In this document: positions 1-8,978 of the stretch, in pieces
Numbering within the stretch: position 1 is the first letter of the stretch
Layout: every line of letters starts with the position of its first letter
Assembly: GCA_964581895.1 (NCBI GenBank)
Contig: CAZOPR010000006.1
Span: 62,001 to 126,000 of the forward strand
From: Exilispira sp964581895
GTDB taxonomy: Bacteria > Spirochaetota > JAAYUW01
Reading direction: 5' to 3'
Length of the DNA: 64,000 nucleotides
Notes under the pieces: generated by a model
Told to the model about the DNA's origin: nothing
Databases searched by the model: none
Seen by the model: the letters and a program-made list of their open reading frames with translations, nothing else
Position numbers and translations under genes: made by a program

Positions 1-1443
1 AGTATTTGCTGTAGTTATGAAAAAAATATGAGATAAATCAAAAGGTATCTCTAAATAATTATCTCTAAATTCAAAATTTTGTTCAGGGTCTAATACTTCA
101 AGAAGTGCGGCAGCAGGATCCCCTTGATAAGAAATTCCAAGCTTATCTATTTCATCAAGCATTATGACAGGGTTTTTTGTCTTAACAATTTTCAATGCAG
201 ATAAGATTCTTCCTGGCATCGCTCCAACATAGGTCTTTCTATGACCTTTGATTTCTGCTTCATCTCGCATACCACCAAGAGAAAATCTGTGAAATTTTCT
301 ATTCATGGCTCTTGCGATAGATTTTCCTAAAGAGGTCTTCCCAACCCCTGGAGGTCCAACAAGACAGATTATTGAACCTTTTATCTCTTTATTAAGTTTT
401 CTTACTGCTAAAAATTCTAATATCCTTTTTTTTACATCATCCAGTCCATAATGATCTTTTTCTAATATTGCCTGAGCTTTTTTCAAATCTATGGATTCTT
501 TGCTTTCTTTTTTCCATGGTAGTGAAAAAACTAGATCCAACCAGTTTCTTATGACAGCATACTCTGAACTTTGAGGTTCCATAAATTCAAGTTTTTCAAT
601 TTCCTGTTCGACTTTTTCTAAAACCTCTCCCTCGAATTTCATCTCTTTTAGCATTTTTCTAAATTTTGCAATCTCGAAGCTTCTTTCATCACCTGAAATG
701 CCAAGTTCTTTTTTAATTGCTTTCAGTTGCTCTCGTAAGAAGAACTCTCTTTGTTGATTTGCTATTTTTTCATTTATCTGGTCATGAATTTTCTGTTGAA
801 TCTCGGCTATCTGCATCTGATTTCTAAGTAGTTCTATGACTTTATGCATCCTTTTTTTTATATCAAATATTTCAAGAACTTTTTGATATTCTTCACGATT
901 TAAGTCAAGTACAAAAGCTGTAAAATCAGCGACTTTAGAAGGAGAATCAGCATTAAAAACTGTTGCCTTAACTCTTTGAAGGAAAAAATGATTCTGATCT
1001 GCTAATGTTCTTACCATATCTATTATAGTAGCTTGATAAGCACGAATTTCAGGATCATTGGGATCAAAATCCTCCTCAATAAAATCTACTTCAGCTTGTA
1101 AAGTTCCTTTTTCATCTTTTAGAAATCTTTTAACCTTTATTCTTTTTAGGGCATAAAATAGCATAGAAACAACATTTGAGCTTATAAAGCTTCTTTTCAA
1201 TATTTTGATTGCTACTCCAACATCATAAAGATTATCTTCGGCAAATTCTTTGTCTAAATCTTTTAATAATAAAGCACAAAGATATGTGCTATTTTCTAAA
1301 GGCTCTTTTAATTTTAACAAATCATCATCAAGTTCTAGATCTATAGGCATAAATATTCCAGGGAAAAGAGGTTTAGGAGAGACAGGGAAGACTGGCATAA
1401 TGGAAGGTAAAATTTTATCGATTTCAACAAGTTTATTACTCAT
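1..1443 (-). CDS. lon: ATP-dependent protease Lon, N-terminal 481 residues (cut by window edge)
   Basis: Lon degrades misfolded and regulatory proteins in the cytoplasm. The visible part has the N-terminal substrate-binding domain (about residues 10-210), a coiled helical stretch with the typical QQREFFLREQLKAI segment, and the AAA+ module with Walker A GPPGVGKTS near residue 363 and Walker B VIMLDEIDK near 425, at the spacing usual for the family. The AAA+ lid and the Ser-Lys protease domain lie beyond the left edge. The start is the ATG at 1441-1443, preceded by AAGG about seven bases upstream. The gene lies downstream of clpS-clpA-aat on the same strand but has its own promoter-like sequence. 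Identity is certain; integrity of the missing part cannot be judged. Confidence 0.97.
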   Translation of the reverse strand, partial: MSNKLVEIDKILPSIMPVFPVSPKPLFPGIFMPIDLELDDDLLKLKEPLENSTYLCALLLKDLDKEFAEDNLYDVGVAIKILKRSFISSNVVSMLFYALKRIKVKRFLKDEKGTLQAEVDFIEEDFDPNDPEIRAYQATIIDMVRTLADQNHFFLQRVKATVFNADSPSKVADFTAFVLDLNREEYQKVLEIFDIKKRMHKVIELLRNQMQIAEIQQKIHDQINEKIANQQREFFLREQLKAIKKELGISGDERSFEIAKFRKMLKEMKFEGEVLEKVEQEIEKLEFMEPQSSEYAVIRNWLDLVFSLPWKKESKESIDLKKAQAILEKDHYGLDDVKKRILEFLAVRKLNKEIKGSIICLVGPPGVGKTSLGKSIARAMNRKFHRFSLGGMRDEAEIKGHRKTYVGAMPGRILSALKIVKTKNPVIMLDEIDKLGISYQGDPAAALLEVLDPEQNFEFRDNYLEIPFDLSHIFFITTANT

Positions 1444-1503
1444 ATTTTCAACCTTAAATTTATTGTTTATTTTTGTTTATTATTATCAATGAATTCACTA
1501 TAA

Positions 1504-1532
1504 AATATAATTAAAATTAGACAAATGGTCAA
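1504..1532 (-). promoter_or_regulatory. Putative sigma-70-type promoter of lon
   Basis: On the minus strand TTGACC (1527-1532) is followed after 17 bases by TATATT (1504-1509). This predicts a start about 50 bases before the lon ATG. The stretch between aat and lon is only about 115 bases, so lon may be transcribed both from here and by read-through. In DNA this AT-rich a -10 match alone means little; the -35 and exact spacing give the support. Confidence 0.5.
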
Positions 1533-1560
1533 GAATTGACTTTAAGCAAAAATGAAGAGT

Positions 1561-2259
1561 CTATAAAAGATTTTCCCAATCAGTTATTTTGTTTTCTTTA
1601 TCTATTCTTTCTCTTAAAAGTTTTAAGTATTCTAATCTTGGGATAAGTTTAGCACCAAAGCTTGCCAGATAATCTGTAAAAACCTGGCAATCAATAAGGT
1701 CAATCTCTGTTTTTTCTTTCAGGATTTTGACAAATTTTGCAAAAGCTACTTTTGAAGCATCTGGCTCTATATGAAACATAGATTCACCAAAAAAGATAGA
1801 GCCTATACAAACACCATAAAATCCACCAACAAGTTCACCATTTTTTCTTGTTTCAATGCTATGAGCATACCCTTGCTTAAAAAGTTCTATATATGCTTTT
1901 ACCATTTCATCTGTAATCCATGTACCAAAAGATTCCTTTCTTTTTACTCTGGCACAATTTATTATGACCTGCTCAAATGATTTATCTATGGTTATTTCAA
2001 AATACTCTTGTTTTAACTTCTTTTTTAATGATTGGCTTATATGCAGCTCATTTACAAATAAGACAAATCTTGGATCAGGTGACCACCAGAGAATCGGTGA
2101 ATCATTACTATACCAGGGGAAAATCCCATTTCTATAAGCAAGAAGTAGTCTTTTAACACTTAAGTCGCCACCAATGGCTAATGGATAATCTTTCGGTGCA
2201 TTTTTAGCTTCTGGAAAAGATAGATTTGTTTTATTTAATATTTGTATTTTATTATTCAC
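1561..2259 (-). CDS. aat: Leucyl/phenylalanyl-tRNA-protein transferase
   Basis: This enzyme transfers Leu or Phe from aminoacyl-tRNA to proteins with N-terminal Lys or Arg, creating N-degrons that ClpS delivers to ClpAP. The 232-residue length is normal. Family motifs are present: PLAIGGDLS, AYRNGIFPWYS, ILWWSPDPRFVL, SFGTWIT, AHSIET, GGFYGVCIGSIFFGESMF and IDCQ. The start is a GTG whose first base lies one base after the clpA stop (TAATGTG), so translation is probably coupled to clpA. The ATG in that junction is followed directly by TGA and cannot be the start. Confidence 0.96.
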   Translation of the reverse strand: MNNKIQILNKTNLSFPEAKNAPKDYPLAIGGDLSVKRLLLAYRNGIFPWYSNDSPILWWSPDPRFVLFVNELHISQSLKKKLKQEYFEITIDKSFEQVIINCARVKRKESFGTWITDEMVKAYIELFKQGYAHSIETRKNGELVGGFYGVCIGSIFFGESMFHIEPDASKVAFAKFVKILKEKTEIDLIDCQVFTDYLASFGAKLIPRLEYLKLLRERIDKENKITDWENLL

Positions 2260-2260
2260 A

Positions 2261-4609
2261 TTATACTTTTTCTATCTTTTTCTTTATTATTTTTTTATCA
2301 TTTTTAGTTTTATCTATTTTACTAAAGATAAAATCGATAGGGTCATCTTTCTTCTCTTTGTTAAAGAAAATTTCTGCATTATATTTATAATTTTCTTTTT
2401 TATTAAACACAAGAAAAGTTACAAATCTATTTTTAATCTTTTCCTCTATCAGTCTTTCAATCTGCCTTGCACCAAACTCTGGAGTATATGATATTTTAGC
2501 AATATAAGAGACTATTTCATTATCAAATTTTAATTCTATTCCTTTCTCAAGTAATTTTTTTGAAAACTCATTAAGTTGTAATCTAACGATATCTTCTATT
2601 TGTGTTAATCCAAGTTCATTAAATAAAACTATAGCATCCAATCTGTTTCTAAATTCTGGGGAGAAAAATTTTTCTATTGCTTCTTTTATTAAGAAGTTTT
2701 TTAAGCTTGTTCCATTAAATCCCATCTGCTTTTTATTTGCATATCTTGTACCAGCATTTGAAGTCATAATTATTATAACATTTCTAAAATCGGCTTTTTT
2801 CCCGCTATTATCAGTCAATGTTGCATAATCCATTATCTGTAAAAGTGTGTTAAAAATATCTGGATGAGCCTTTTCTATTTCATCAAGCAGCAATACTGAG
2901 TATGGATTTTTAATGATGCCATTTGTCAAAAGTCCACCTTCTTCATATCCGACATAGCCTGCTGGTGCTCCTATAAGTCTGGAAACTGTATGTTTTTCTT
3001 GATATTCACTCATATCAAATCTTAAAAATGGGATATTTAAGAATCTTGCAAGTTGCTTTGAAAGTTCTGTTTTCCCGACTCCAGAAGGTCCTACAAATAA
3101 AAAGGATGCAACAGGTTTATCCTCTTTTTTAAGTCCGCTTCTTGCCAGCAAGATTTTATCAACAACCTGTTTTATGGCGTGGTCCTGACCAACAATATTT
3201 TCTTTTAGTTTTTCTTCAAGATTTATCAAAACCTCTTTCTCATTTGAAGAAAGAATTTCTACAGGTACTTTTGTGATTTTAGAGATAAGGTTTTGAATAT
3301 CTTTTTCATCTATTAAAATCTTCTTTTTTATGTCTGAATTAAACATCCTTGCATGCGCACCAGATTCATCAATCAAATCTATGGCTTTGTCTGGTAAAAA
3401 CTTTTCTTTTAGGTATTTTTGACTTAATTTAACAGAAGAGATAATAGCTTCTTTTGTATATGTAACCTTATGATGCTCTTCAAAAATATGTATGATTGAT
3501 TCTAAGATTTTTATTGTCTCATCATATGATGTTTCAGGGACATCAATCTTTTGGAATCTGCGAGATAAAGGTCTATCTTTTTCAAAAACTTTTCTATATT
3601 CATCATAGCTTGTGGAACCTATAAATCTTATCTGTCCAGAGGTAAGAAAAGGTTTAATCAAACTAGCTGCATCAAGAGAAGAGTTGCTGGTTGAACCAGC
3701 TCCAATAATTGTGTGTATTTCATCGATAAATAAGATGGCGTTCTTTTCCTGTTTTATTGTGTTTAAAATGTTTTTTATTCTTTCTTCAAATTGACCTCTA
3801 AACTTTGTGCCAGAAATTAAAGAGCCAAGATCCAAAAGATATATCTTCATCCCTTTTAACTGGTAGGGAACATTGTTTTCAACAATTCTCTGTGCAAGTC
3901 CTTCAACAATTGCTGTTTTACCAACTCCTGGTTCTCCAACAAGTAATGGATTGTTTTTATATTTTCTGCAAAGAATTTCCATAACCCTTTCGATTAAGTC
4001 ATCTCTTCCTATAAATGGAGCAAGCTCATTCATTTTTGCTTTTTCTGTCAAATCAACAACAAAATTTGTGATTTTATTTTTTTTATTAATTTTTTCATCA
4101 TCTTTTTGATTTATATCTTCCTCTTCTTCGAAAAAGCTATTTAAAGAGTCAGAGCTATCATCTTGGGAAGGGTATTGCATTTTCTTAAACTCATTGGAAT
4201 TGATGATTTCAAGCAAAATAGATTTGCTTAAAGAGAACTTTTGAAGGAAAAAAGTCGCATAAGAATCTTGAAGATTAAAAATTGATAGAATCAAATCTTC
4301 AGTCGAAATAAACTCCTTTTTTAAGTTGTAAATATGAGTAACAGCTATTTCGAAAAGTTTTTGTAGTTGATAACTTTGTTCTGGTTCTTTATGATTGTCA
4401 ATAACTGGAATCTTGGTCTCAATAAAGTTTTTTAGTTCTTCTTTCAACTGCTTGATATCAACTTTTAATATCTTAAAAATGCTTTTTAAGGTCGGATATT
4501 TTAAGGAGCAATAAAGGAAATGTTCTGGAGTTACAAACTCATGTTTTCTTCTTTTTGCTTCAAGAAAGGAATCCTGTATAATCTCTGATAATTCTTTTGT
4601 TATTTTCAT
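2261..4609 (-). CDS. clpA: ClpA, AAA+ unfoldase of the ClpAP protease
   Basis: ClpA unfolds substrates and feeds them to ClpP; with ClpS it degrades N-degron proteins. The 782-residue chain has an N-domain (about 1-145), an acidic linker, D1 with Walker A GEPGVGKT (225-232) and Walker B LFIDEIHT (about 293-300), and D2 with GPSGVGKT (507-514) and LLLDEIEKAHPD (from about 573). The segment MGF at about 629-631 sits where ClpA has its IGL loop, so docking to ClpP is expected, although clpP is not in the window. There is no middle domain as in ClpB or ClpC, which supports ClpA. The C-terminus is unusually Lys-rich. A weak AGGA lies 11 bases before the ATG. Gene order is clpS-clpA-aat. Confidence 0.96.
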   Translation of the reverse strand: MKITKELSEIIQDSFLEAKRRKHEFVTPEHFLYCSLKYPTLKSIFKILKVDIKQLKEELKNFIETKIPVIDNHKEPEQSYQLQKLFEIAVTHIYNLKKEFISTEDLILSIFNLQDSYATFFLQKFSLSKSILLEIINSNEFKKMQYPSQDDSSDSLNSFFEEEEDINQKDDEKINKKNKITNFVVDLTEKAKMNELAPFIGRDDLIERVMEILCRKYKNNPLLVGEPGVGKTAIVEGLAQRIVENNVPYQLKGMKIYLLDLGSLISGTKFRGQFEERIKNILNTIKQEKNAILFIDEIHTIIGAGSTSNSSLDAASLIKPFLTSGQIRFIGSTSYDEYRKVFEKDRPLSRRFQKIDVPETSYDETIKILESIIHIFEEHHKVTYTKEAIISSVKLSQKYLKEKFLPDKAIDLIDESGAHARMFNSDIKKKILIDEKDIQNLISKITKVPVEILSSNEKEVLINLEEKLKENIVGQDHAIKQVVDKILLARSGLKKEDKPVASFLFVGPSGVGKTELSKQLARFLNIPFLRFDMSEYQEKHTVSRLIGAPAGYVGYEEGGLLTNGIIKNPYSVLLLDEIEKAHPDIFNTLLQIMDYATLTDNSGKKADFRNVIIIMTSNAGTRYANKKQMGFNGTSLKNFLIKEAIEKFFSPEFRNRLDAIVLFNELGLTQIEDIVRLQLNEFSKKLLEKGIELKFDNEIVSYIAKISYTPEFGARQIERLIEEKIKNRFVTFLVFNKKENYKYNAEIFFNKEKKDDPIDFIFSKIDKTKNDKKIIKKKIEKV

Positions 4610-4738
4610 AATTTTTTTATTCCTATCTGTTTTTTATTATGTAAAAGTATCTTATAAATTTTAAAAAATATCTTAAAATTTTTTTCTATTATAATATAGC
4701 ACTTTTTTTATAAAAAACATATATTTTAAAATTAAATA

Positions 4739-5047
4739 TTATGCTTTTTCATATGTACATCTAAGAGGGAAACCATTTGCTCTTGCAATTTGATGTGTTT
4801 TATTTATTTTAGAAATTGCAATATCATATGAGTAAATCCCTACAACTGCACTTCCAGTATTATGTATTGTTAGCATCAAATCAACTGCTTCCTCATGACT
4901 TTTTTGAAATACCATTTTTAAGATTGCTACGACAAAATCCATAGTTGTAACATCATCATTATGCATTATTACTTTATATTGAGGTGGTTCTTCTGTTTTT
5001 TCTTTCTTCTTGATGTCAGATTTAATTTTTGTTATAGTTGATTCCAT
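4739..5047 (-). CDS. clpS: ClpS, N-degron adaptor of ClpAP
   Basis: ClpS binds bulky hydrophobic N-terminal residues and hands the protein to ClpA. The 102-residue product has a charged, disordered N-terminal extension (about 1-22) and the ClpS core. Visible binding-pocket residues are the NDD at 30-32, the gatekeeper methionine M36, and H62 in TIHNTGSAVVG. It is first in a leftward group followed by clpA (129-base gap) and aat. The gap to clpA holds only T/A-rich DNA with no terminator-like hairpin, so co-transcription is likely. Confidence 0.95.
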   Translation of the reverse strand: MESTITKIKSDIKKKEKTEEPPQYKVIMHNDDVTTMDFVVAILKMVFQKSHEEAVDLMLTIHNTGSAVVGIYSYDIAISKINKTHQIARANGFPLRCTYEKA

Positions 5048-5170
5048 AATTTTACAGTTTTTATTGAAATTTATAAATTATATGATTAATCTATTATAGA
5101 TATTAGAATACTGACCTAATAAGATTACATTTTTTAAAAAAATTTCAATAACAAAATTCAGGAGGTTAAA

Positions 5171-5632
5171 ATGAAGACTCTTGTTATATTTTATTCAAGA
5201 ACAGGTTTTACTAAAAAAATAGCAGAAGAAATTGCAAAAAAATTAGACGCTGAAATTGAGCAGATAAAAGATCTAAGAAATAGAAAAGGCTTTTTTGGAT
5301 TTTTAATCTCTGGATATGAAGCTGTGACCAAAAAACTTGCAAAAATTGCTCAAATAGAGAAAAATCCTACCCAATATGATTTAATCGTTGTTTCATCGGA
5401 AGTTTAGGCAAGCAGTCTTTCTTCTCCTATCAGGACATATTTGTATGAAAATGGAAAAAAGATTAAAAAAGTTGCTTTTGTAGCTACCTGTATAGACAAA
5501 TATGGTAAAATATTTGAACAGATGAGTCAGCTTACAAAAGAACCTCTTTCAACTTTTAGCTTTAAAGAAAGTGAAATAAAACTGCAAAATTATCAGGATA
5601 AATTGAATCAATTTATTGAAAAATTAAAGTAA
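5171..5632 (+). pseudogene. Flavodoxin-like gene interrupted by one in-frame TAG
   Basis: The reading frame encodes a flavodoxin of about 153 residues. It has an N-terminal FMN-phosphate loop (FYSRTGFTKKIA), a central DLIVVSSEV segment, then a TAG at 5405-5407, and continues in the same frame with ASSLSSPIRTYLYENGK to a TAA at 5632. Family members have Trp-Ala right after the Val (VWA..., stacking near the flavin), so the stop most likely replaces a TGG. No frameshift is needed. A strong AGGAGG lies five bases before the ATG. The rest of the gene is undecayed, which suggests a recent nonsense mutation, a sequencing error or a strain variant. Readthrough is possible but nothing here shows it. 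Confidence 0.85.
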
Positions 5633-5647
5633 ACTTAATATTTTAAT

Positions 5648-6805
5648 CTAATAACCTAAAAAGCTTTCAAAATTAGATTCATTTACTAGTATTGTTTTTG
5701 ATACCTTATAATTATTAATAAAAGTTTTTGAAAAATTTGTTTTAGCTTTTTTACTGAACTTAAACTCATAAGCATTTAGTATTTTAGTTTGTTCATTGTT
5801 ATCCAAACATTCCTCTAAATAATCTATCTCTTGCTGTTGTTTTGTTCTCCAGAAATATCTATCGAAATCAATATTATTATAAGAAAGATATTTTAATCTT
5901 TCTGAAATAAGAAAATTTTCAAATAATGCTCCTTTATCATCCCTGTTTGATAAAAAATTAAAATTTCCAATTATAGCATTTCTAATTCCATTATCATAGA
6001 AATAGATTTTTTTACCTTTTTTTATTTCATTTCTTAAATTTCTGCTAAATGCTTGTAAACGAAATATTACAAATGATTTTTCGAGTAAATAAATATATTT
6101 TTCAATTGTTTGAGGATCTGAGTTTACAAGTTGAGCTATTTCATTATATGAAACTTCACTACCTATCTGTAAAGCAAGAGCTTTAACTAATTTTTCAAGA
6201 ATCTCTGGCTTTTTAATTTTTTCAATACTAAGTATATCTTTATACAAATAACTATTCACCAAAAGTTTTAATAATTCTTTCTCTTCACCTTTTTTAGATA
6301 CTATTTCGGGATAATATCCATAAATAAGTCTATATTCTAAAAGTCTTTTTTCTTCAAGTAGATTATTTTTATCTAGCATTTCAGAAAAAGATAATGGATA
6401 GAGAACAAATTCATACTTTCTACCAGTTAAAGGTTCATTAATACTATTAAGCAAATCCAATGATGAAGAACCAGTGACAATGACCTGAACATCTTTAATC
6501 TGGTCTGCAAAAATTTTTAATGTCAATCCTATGTTTCTAATTCTTTGTGCTTCATCTATAAATACAATTTTATTATTTTGGATAATTGTCTTTAATTTTG
6601 TTGAAGTCGCATCTTCAAGTAATTCCCTGACATCAATTTCATCTGCATTTAAGTAAAGATAACTATTATTTAGTTTATTAAGTAACATTTGAACAAGAGT
6701 AGTTTTCCCAACCTGTCTTGCTCCATAAATAATTATAATTTTCCCTTTGAAAAAATAATTAATTATCTGTTTTTCTAGTATTCTGTCGATTGTTTCATCA
6801 ATCAT
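5648..6805 (-). CDS. AAA_14/DUF4143 family ATPase
   Basis: The 385-residue protein has an N-terminal P-loop domain with Walker A GARQVGKTT (about 29-37), Walker B IVFIDEAQRI (about 80-89) and the sensor-like VIVTGSSS. These are followed by a winged-helix region and a C-terminal DUF4143 domain with the FENFLISERLK and RTKQQQEIDYLEE patches, which resemble a PD-(D/E)XK nuclease fold. The family is widespread, patchily distributed and often described as mobile or housekeeping-independent; its cellular role is unknown. It stands alone, convergent with the flavodoxin gene with a 15-base gap. AAAGG about nine bases upstream supports the ATG. Confidence 0.85.
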   Translation of the reverse strand: MIDETIDRILEKQIINYFFKGKIIIIYGARQVGKTTLVQMLLNKLNNSYLYLNADEIDVRELLEDATSTKLKTIIQNNKIVFIDEAQRIRNIGLTLKIFADQIKDVQVIVTGSSSLDLLNSINEPLTGRKYEFVLYPLSFSEMLDKNNLLEEKRLLEYRLIYGYYPEIVSKKGEEKELLKLLVNSYLYKDILSIEKIKKPEILEKLVKALALQIGSEVSYNEIAQLVNSDPQTIEKYIYLLEKSFVIFRLQAFSRNLRNEIKKGKKIYFYDNGIRNAIIGNFNFLSNRDDKGALFENFLISERLKYLSYNNIDFDRYFWRTKQQQEIDYLEECLDNNEQTKILNAYEFKFSKKAKTNFSKTFINNYKVSKTILVNESNFESFLGY

Positions 6806-6935
6806 TTAAAAATCTTACCTTTTTTATATTTTTCGGATATAATTTAAAAATATCATAACTATTTTTGATTTCAATCGAAATAAGTTATAACTTTTTTCGA
6901 TTATGCCCTTAAAAAGTAAGATTATCCTAAAAAAA

Positions 6936-7910
6936 CTATCCTTTTGTAAGATAGCCATCATTTTCTTTTAAATAATATAAGTACTTTTTTATCCCCTCTT
7001 CCAATGAGGTGAAATCTTGCCTATATCCAGCACTGCGAAGTGAAGTTAAATCGGCACAAGTATATGTCTGATATTTACCTTTTAATTGGTCTGGGAATGG
7101 AATATACTCTATCTTTGAATTTTGATTAAGGTTCTGTATTGTTTTTGCAATCTTTAAAAAGCTTTCTGCTTTACCGGTTCCACAGTTAAATATTCCTCTT
7201 ATATCAGATCTTTCATAGAAGAATAGATTGATATTAACTATATCCTCAACATAAACAAAATCTCTTAAAAAATTTTCACTTCCCTCAAAAAGTTTTATCT
7301 TGTTTTCTTTCCTTATTTGATTATAAAAGTGGAAAATAGTGGATGCCATAGTGTTTTTATGATTTTCCTGAGGACCATAGACATTGAAATATCTTAACCC
7401 TGTAATCTGCAACGATTTTTTTTTGATATTTTTATTATTTAAATTTTCTTTTTCAAAGTATTTTCTCACATAATTATCGAAAATATATTTTGAAAATGCA
7501 TAGATATTTAATGGATATTCAGATTCTGGTTTTTCCGAAAAACCACTTAAACCATTTCCATAAACAGAAGCAGAAGAAGCATATATTAATCTTATATTTT
7601 TATCAATGCAATGATGTAAGATATTTTTACTGTATTCATAATTGTTATTCATCATATAGTAACCGTCTGTTTCCATAGTATTTGAACATGCTCCCTGATG
7701 GAAAATAACTTCAATTTCCTTAAATTTATTTAAGTTTTCAATGAAATAATTTTTATCTATAAAATCTGAAAATTTTAATGCATTTAAGTTTCTATGTTTA
7801 GAAGAATTCTTTAAGTTATCAACAATTATGATATCAAAAATCCCTCTTTTGTTTAATCCATAAACTAAATTGCTTCCTATAAAACCAGCACCACCAGTAA
7901 CTATTATCAT
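6936..7910 (-). CDS. hldD: ADP-L-glycero-D-manno-heptose 6-epimerase
   Basis: This NAD(P)-dependent short-chain epimerase makes the heptose donor for the lipopolysaccharide inner core. The product (324 residues) begins with the Rossmann motif VTGGAGFIGSN. HldD-specific segments include EVIFHQGACS, YMMNNNYEYSK, SSASVYG with the catalytic Ser, Tyr-x3-Lys in YAFSK, RYFNVYGPQE, KLFEGSENFLRDFVYV and EYIPFPDQLKGKYQ. The frame is open four codons further to a TTG, but GGAG lies just there, eight bases before the ATG at 7908-7910, so the ATG is chosen. No other LPS gene adjoins it. It indicates an outer membrane with heptose-containing glycolipid. Confidence 0.93.
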   Translation of the reverse strand: MIIVTGGAGFIGSNLVYGLNKRGIFDIIIVDNLKNSSKHRNLNALKFSDFIDKNYFIENLNKFKEIEVIFHQGACSNTMETDGYYMMNNNYEYSKNILHHCIDKNIRLIYASSASVYGNGLSGFSEKPESEYPLNIYAFSKYIFDNYVRKYFEKENLNNKNIKKKSLQITGLRYFNVYGPQENHKNTMASTIFHFYNQIRKENKIKLFEGSENFLRDFVYVEDIVNINLFFYERSDIRGIFNCGTGKAESFLKIAKTIQNLNQNSKIEYIPFPDQLKGKYQTYTCADLTSLRSAGYRQDFTSLEEGIKKYLYYLKENDGYLTKG

Positions 7911-8095
7911 TTTTAACTCCAAAATTTTTGACTTGAAAAAATTGAAAAAAATTCAAATAAAGAGTTAATAAAAATTTGATAAAGTCAATAGATGGAAAAA
8001 CTAATGGCTTAAAAAAATTCAGTTTAAAAAAAATTAAAATATTTTAATTTCTTAATTGAAATTTGAAATAGAGGTAAAATTAATGGGAGGTAAAA

Positions 8096-8656
8096 TTGAA
8101 GGAACCTAAAAAATCTAATGGAAAAGAAAATGACTTAAAAGAAAATGATGTAAAAGAAAATAAACCTCTTGTAAGTATAGTTATGGGTAGTGATTCAGAT
8201 TTAAATATTATGAAAGAAGCGGTGAATATTTTAGAAGAATTTAAGATCAGTTATGAAATAAATATTATCTCAGCACATAGAACACCAAAGAAAGCATTTG
8301 AATATGCTGAAAACCTTATAAATAGAGGCATTAAAGTTATTATAGCAGGAGCTGGTGGTGCAGCTCATTTACCAGGGGTTATTGCTGCTATTACACCTTT
8401 ACCTGTAATTGGTGTTCCAATTCAATCCGCTTCACTTCATGGTCTTGATTCTCTTCTTTCGATTGTTCAGATGCCATCTGGCATACCAGTTGCAACTGTT
8501 GGCATAAACGCTGCAAAAAATGCTGGTATTCTTGCCGCTTCAATATTAGGGATAAGCAACAATGAGACACTGAAAAGAATTCAAGCTTTCAAAAAGAGGA
8601 TGGAAAGAGCAGTCGAGGAAAAAAATAGAATTTTTGAAAATAATAATTGGAAGTAA
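8096..8656 (+). CDS. purE: N5-carboxyaminoimidazole ribonucleotide mutase, class I PurE
   Basis: PurE converts N5-CAIR to CAIR in purine synthesis. The 186-residue chain has a charged, Lys/Glu/Asn-rich extension (1-22) and then the conserved core: MGSDSD, ISAHRTP with the catalytic His, GAGGAAHLPG, GVPIQSASLHGLDSLLSIVQ and MPSGIPVATVG. The SAHRTP form is typical of class I enzymes, which need a separate PurK; purK is not in the window. The start is TTG at 8096, five bases after GGGAGG. The only internal ATG that could serve lies inside the core, so TTG is well supported. Confidence 0.95.
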   Translation: MKEPKKSNGKENDLKENDVKENKPLVSIVMGSDSDLNIMKEAVNILEEFKISYEINIISAHRTPKKAFEYAENLINRGIKVIIAGAGGAAHLPGVIAAITPLPVIGVPIQSASLHGLDSLLSIVQMPSGIPVATVGINAAKNAGILAASILGISNNETLKRIQAFKKRMERAVEEKNRIFENNNWK

Positions 8657-8978
8657 TCATAAAATAAAGTTTATCAAAAAAAGTTTTTTAAGAAATTAAT
8701 TAATCAAAATAATAAAAATATTAGAATTTCATTTTTAACCTTGTAATATTTTTATATTTTCAAAATTTGTTACATATTTTCAGAATTTGCTACATTTTCA
8801 AAATTTACAACGCAATTTCCAAAAATTTATTTGAAAATTAAAAAATATGTACTAAAATAAAATATATTGGTTATATAACATTTAAAATAATATTAATTAT
8901 TGACTATCGATTATTAATTATTTATATATTAATTATTTATAAATGCTATATGACCAACAAAAAAAAGGAGAAAAAATT
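8657..8978. other. Intergenic region with imperfect T-rich repeats and one promoter
   Basis: About 320 bases without a gene. Around 8756-8810 there are three imperfect copies of a unit like TTTTCAAAATTTGTTACA, spaced about 18-21 bases. The only recognisable signal is the promoter at 8900-8928. No coding potential, tRNA or riboswitch fold was seen. Confidence 0.5.
8900..8928 (+). promoter_or_regulatory. Promoter of the lipoprotein gene at 8979
   Basis: TTGACT (8900-8905), 17 bases, TATATA (8923-8928). The predicted start is near 8935, giving a leader of about 44 bases before the ATG at 8979. Confidence 0.55.

Noticed and set aside
1250..1492. Plus-strand open frame over the lon start
   Set aside because: It lies antisense to the certain lon coding sequence and has no ribosome-binding site or recognisable product.
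5648..6805. Anti-phage defence or toxin system around the DUF4143 ATPase
   Set aside because: Single gene without partner nuclease, toxin or other defence genes; neighbours are housekeeping.
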